A DNA stretch of 7,984 nt from Pseudomonadota bacterium (GTDB taxonomy: Bacteria; Pseudomonadota; Gammaproteobacteria; Burkholderiales; Gallionellaceae). Position 1 is the stretch's first letter; each line of letters starts with the position of its first letter. Where the stretch lies: assembly GCA_021847165.1 (NCBI GenBank), contig JAJZUH010000090.1, forward strand, positions 1 to 7,984, given 5' to 3'. Shown in pieces: positions 5,386 through 7,984 of this stretch. The translations under genes were made by a program, and so were the position numbers. The notes beneath the pieces were generated by a model. It was not told the DNA's origin and did not search any database. It saw only the letters and a program-made list of their open reading frames with translations.

Positions 5386-6064
5386 CACGTTCTCCTTTTG
5401 CATGAAAGTTCACATCATCCAGAATCGTGGCGGCGCCGCCATTTTCATGACGGCCGACGCCGGGTTCCTTGAGGGCATCGCGCAGCACGGTTAGCGCCGA
5501 GCGAAAGAAAAGTGCAGCCAGTGCCAGTCCAATCAGGATGTCGGGCCAACCGGATCGGGTGAACCACACCCCTGCTGCGGCAAACAATACCGAGACGTTC
5601 GCAATAATGTCGTTGCGGGAACACAACCAGACCGAACTCATATTGATGTCATCCGCACGATGCCGCCAAAGCAGGAAGAAACACATGCCATTCGCGGCAA
5701 GCGCAAGCAATCCTACGGCCCCGATAGCCTCGAACACCGGAAGCTGCGGGAAGACAATCCGGTATATTGCTTGCCCAAGCACGAAAAGAGCAAAAATCGC
5801 CATGATGATTCCTTTGAGCAGAGCCGCTTTTGCTTTCATGGCCGGGCTGTGCGCGACAACGTAGAGACTGAAACCGTACACCAGTGCATCACCGAGCATA
5901 TCCAGCGAATCCGCCACCAGGGAAATGGAATTTCCGAGCAACCCTGCCGTGAGTTCCACCATGAACATGGCCGCATTGATCGCCAGCACGATTTTAAGTG
6001 TCGCGCTCTGGCGGATGCGGAGCATGTCGATCTCGCAGGTTTTGTCGTTGCAGCAATTAGCCAC
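5375..6064 (-). CDS. Cation diffusion facilitator (CDF) family transporter, short form
   Basis: The protein has 229 residues from GTG 6064, giving VANCCNDKTCEIDMLR; the Cys-rich start and GGGAGG (6078-6073) 8 nt upstream support this choice over a longer frame that overlaps the ATPase stop. Helices fall at about 22-42, 46-71, 84-103, 112-133, 150-168 and 172-192, the six-helix CDF plan. The helix 2 metal site reads ADSLDMLGDAL, with Asp55 and Asp59 where zinc exporters carry H/D-xxx-D. Helix 5 has SRNDIIANVSVL, with Asp152 and Asn156. Asn at the second position and the lack of a full cytoplasmic metal-binding domain after helix 6 (only ~35 residues remain) set it apart from CzcD/YiiP. It probably exports a divalent cation by proton antiport in the inner membrane; the metal is uncertain. 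Confidence 0.85.
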   Translation of the reverse strand: MANCCNDKTCEIDMLRIRQSATLKIVLAINAAMFMVELTAGLLGNSISLVADSLDMLGDALVYGFSLYVVAHSPAMKAKAALLKGIIMAIFALFVLGQAIYRIVFPQLPVFEAIGAVGLLALAANGMCFFLLWRHRADDINMSSVWLCSRNDIIANVSVLFAAAGVWFTRSGWPDILIGLALAALFFRSALTVLRDALKEPGVGRHENGGAATILDDVNFHAKGERDGT

Positions 6065-6072
6065 GGAGTATT

Positions 6073-6078
6073 CCTCCC
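6073..6078 (-). promoter_or_regulatory. Ribosome binding site supporting a GTG start for the CDF gene
   Basis: GGGAGG on the minus strand precedes GTG 6064 by 8 nt. No comparable site precedes the upstream ATG at 6145, which lies inside the ATPase gene. Confidence 0.6.
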
Positions 6079-6094
6079 GCAATAACAATCCAGT

Positions 6095-6112
6095 CTGCCG
6101 TAACGCCGGCAG
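6095..6112 (-). other. Small GC-rich hairpin between copA and the CDF gene
   Basis: CTGCCG and CGGCAG flank a 6-nt loop in the 70-base gap between the ATPase stop and the CDF start. There is no T run, so it is not an intrinsic terminator. It could protect or separate mRNA segments of differing abundance; a protein site or chance are alternatives. Confidence 0.35.
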
Positions 6113-6134
6113 GTGCGTATCCCCGCGCCATGCG

Positions 6135-7984
<1,850 letters not shown>

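Overview
The window looks like an accessory, heavy-metal-handling region of a Gram-negative, probably betaproteobacterial genome. This is inferred from moderately high GC, strong AGGAGG-type ribosome sites, a lipobox lipoprotein and the gene types. I cannot name a species from the sequence alone.

Left edge (1-1038, + strand): the 3' end of a YafJ/EgtC-like class II glutamine amidotransferase is followed 10 nt later by a small SAM-dependent methyltransferase.

Middle (1127-3210): a module is present twice in opposite orientation. Each copy is a small membrane-anchored SHOCT protein followed directly by the first ~35 codons of a cysteine desulfurase (NifS/IscS type). The SHOCT genes are about 84% identical in DNA by hand count, and both desulfurase remnants stop at the same point, after the Phe-Gly-Asn-Pro motif. 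Copy A (+ strand, 1141-1529) has an intact reading frame that runs into foreign sequence. Copy B (- strand, 3455-3103) carries two frameshifts. Between the copies lie ~680 bp without a convincing gene, including a decayed scrap of a GGDEF domain (2011-2088, -), and an unrecognised lipoprotein gene (2210-3085, -).

Right half (3512-7984, - strand): a tightly packed metal-resistance cluster. In transcription order it holds the 3' two-thirds or more of a CopA-type P1B-1 copper ATPase (entering from the right edge), a short cation diffusion facilitator, a His-rich DUF2933 membrane peptide, an isoprenylcysteine-methyltransferase-like membrane protein, a lycopene-cyclase-domain membrane protein broken by two one-base insertions, and a YHS protein with a degenerate HMA-like tail. 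CDF, DUF2933, methyltransferase and cyclase-like genes overlap one another by 4-11 bases, so they are very probably translationally coupled. SHOCT copy B follows in the same direction.

The likely common theme is copper (or silver) export and periplasmic or membrane metal handling. The most unusual aspects are the double, identically truncated SHOCT-desulfurase module and the pairing of a methyltransferase and a carotenoid-cyclase-like protein with metal efflux genes.
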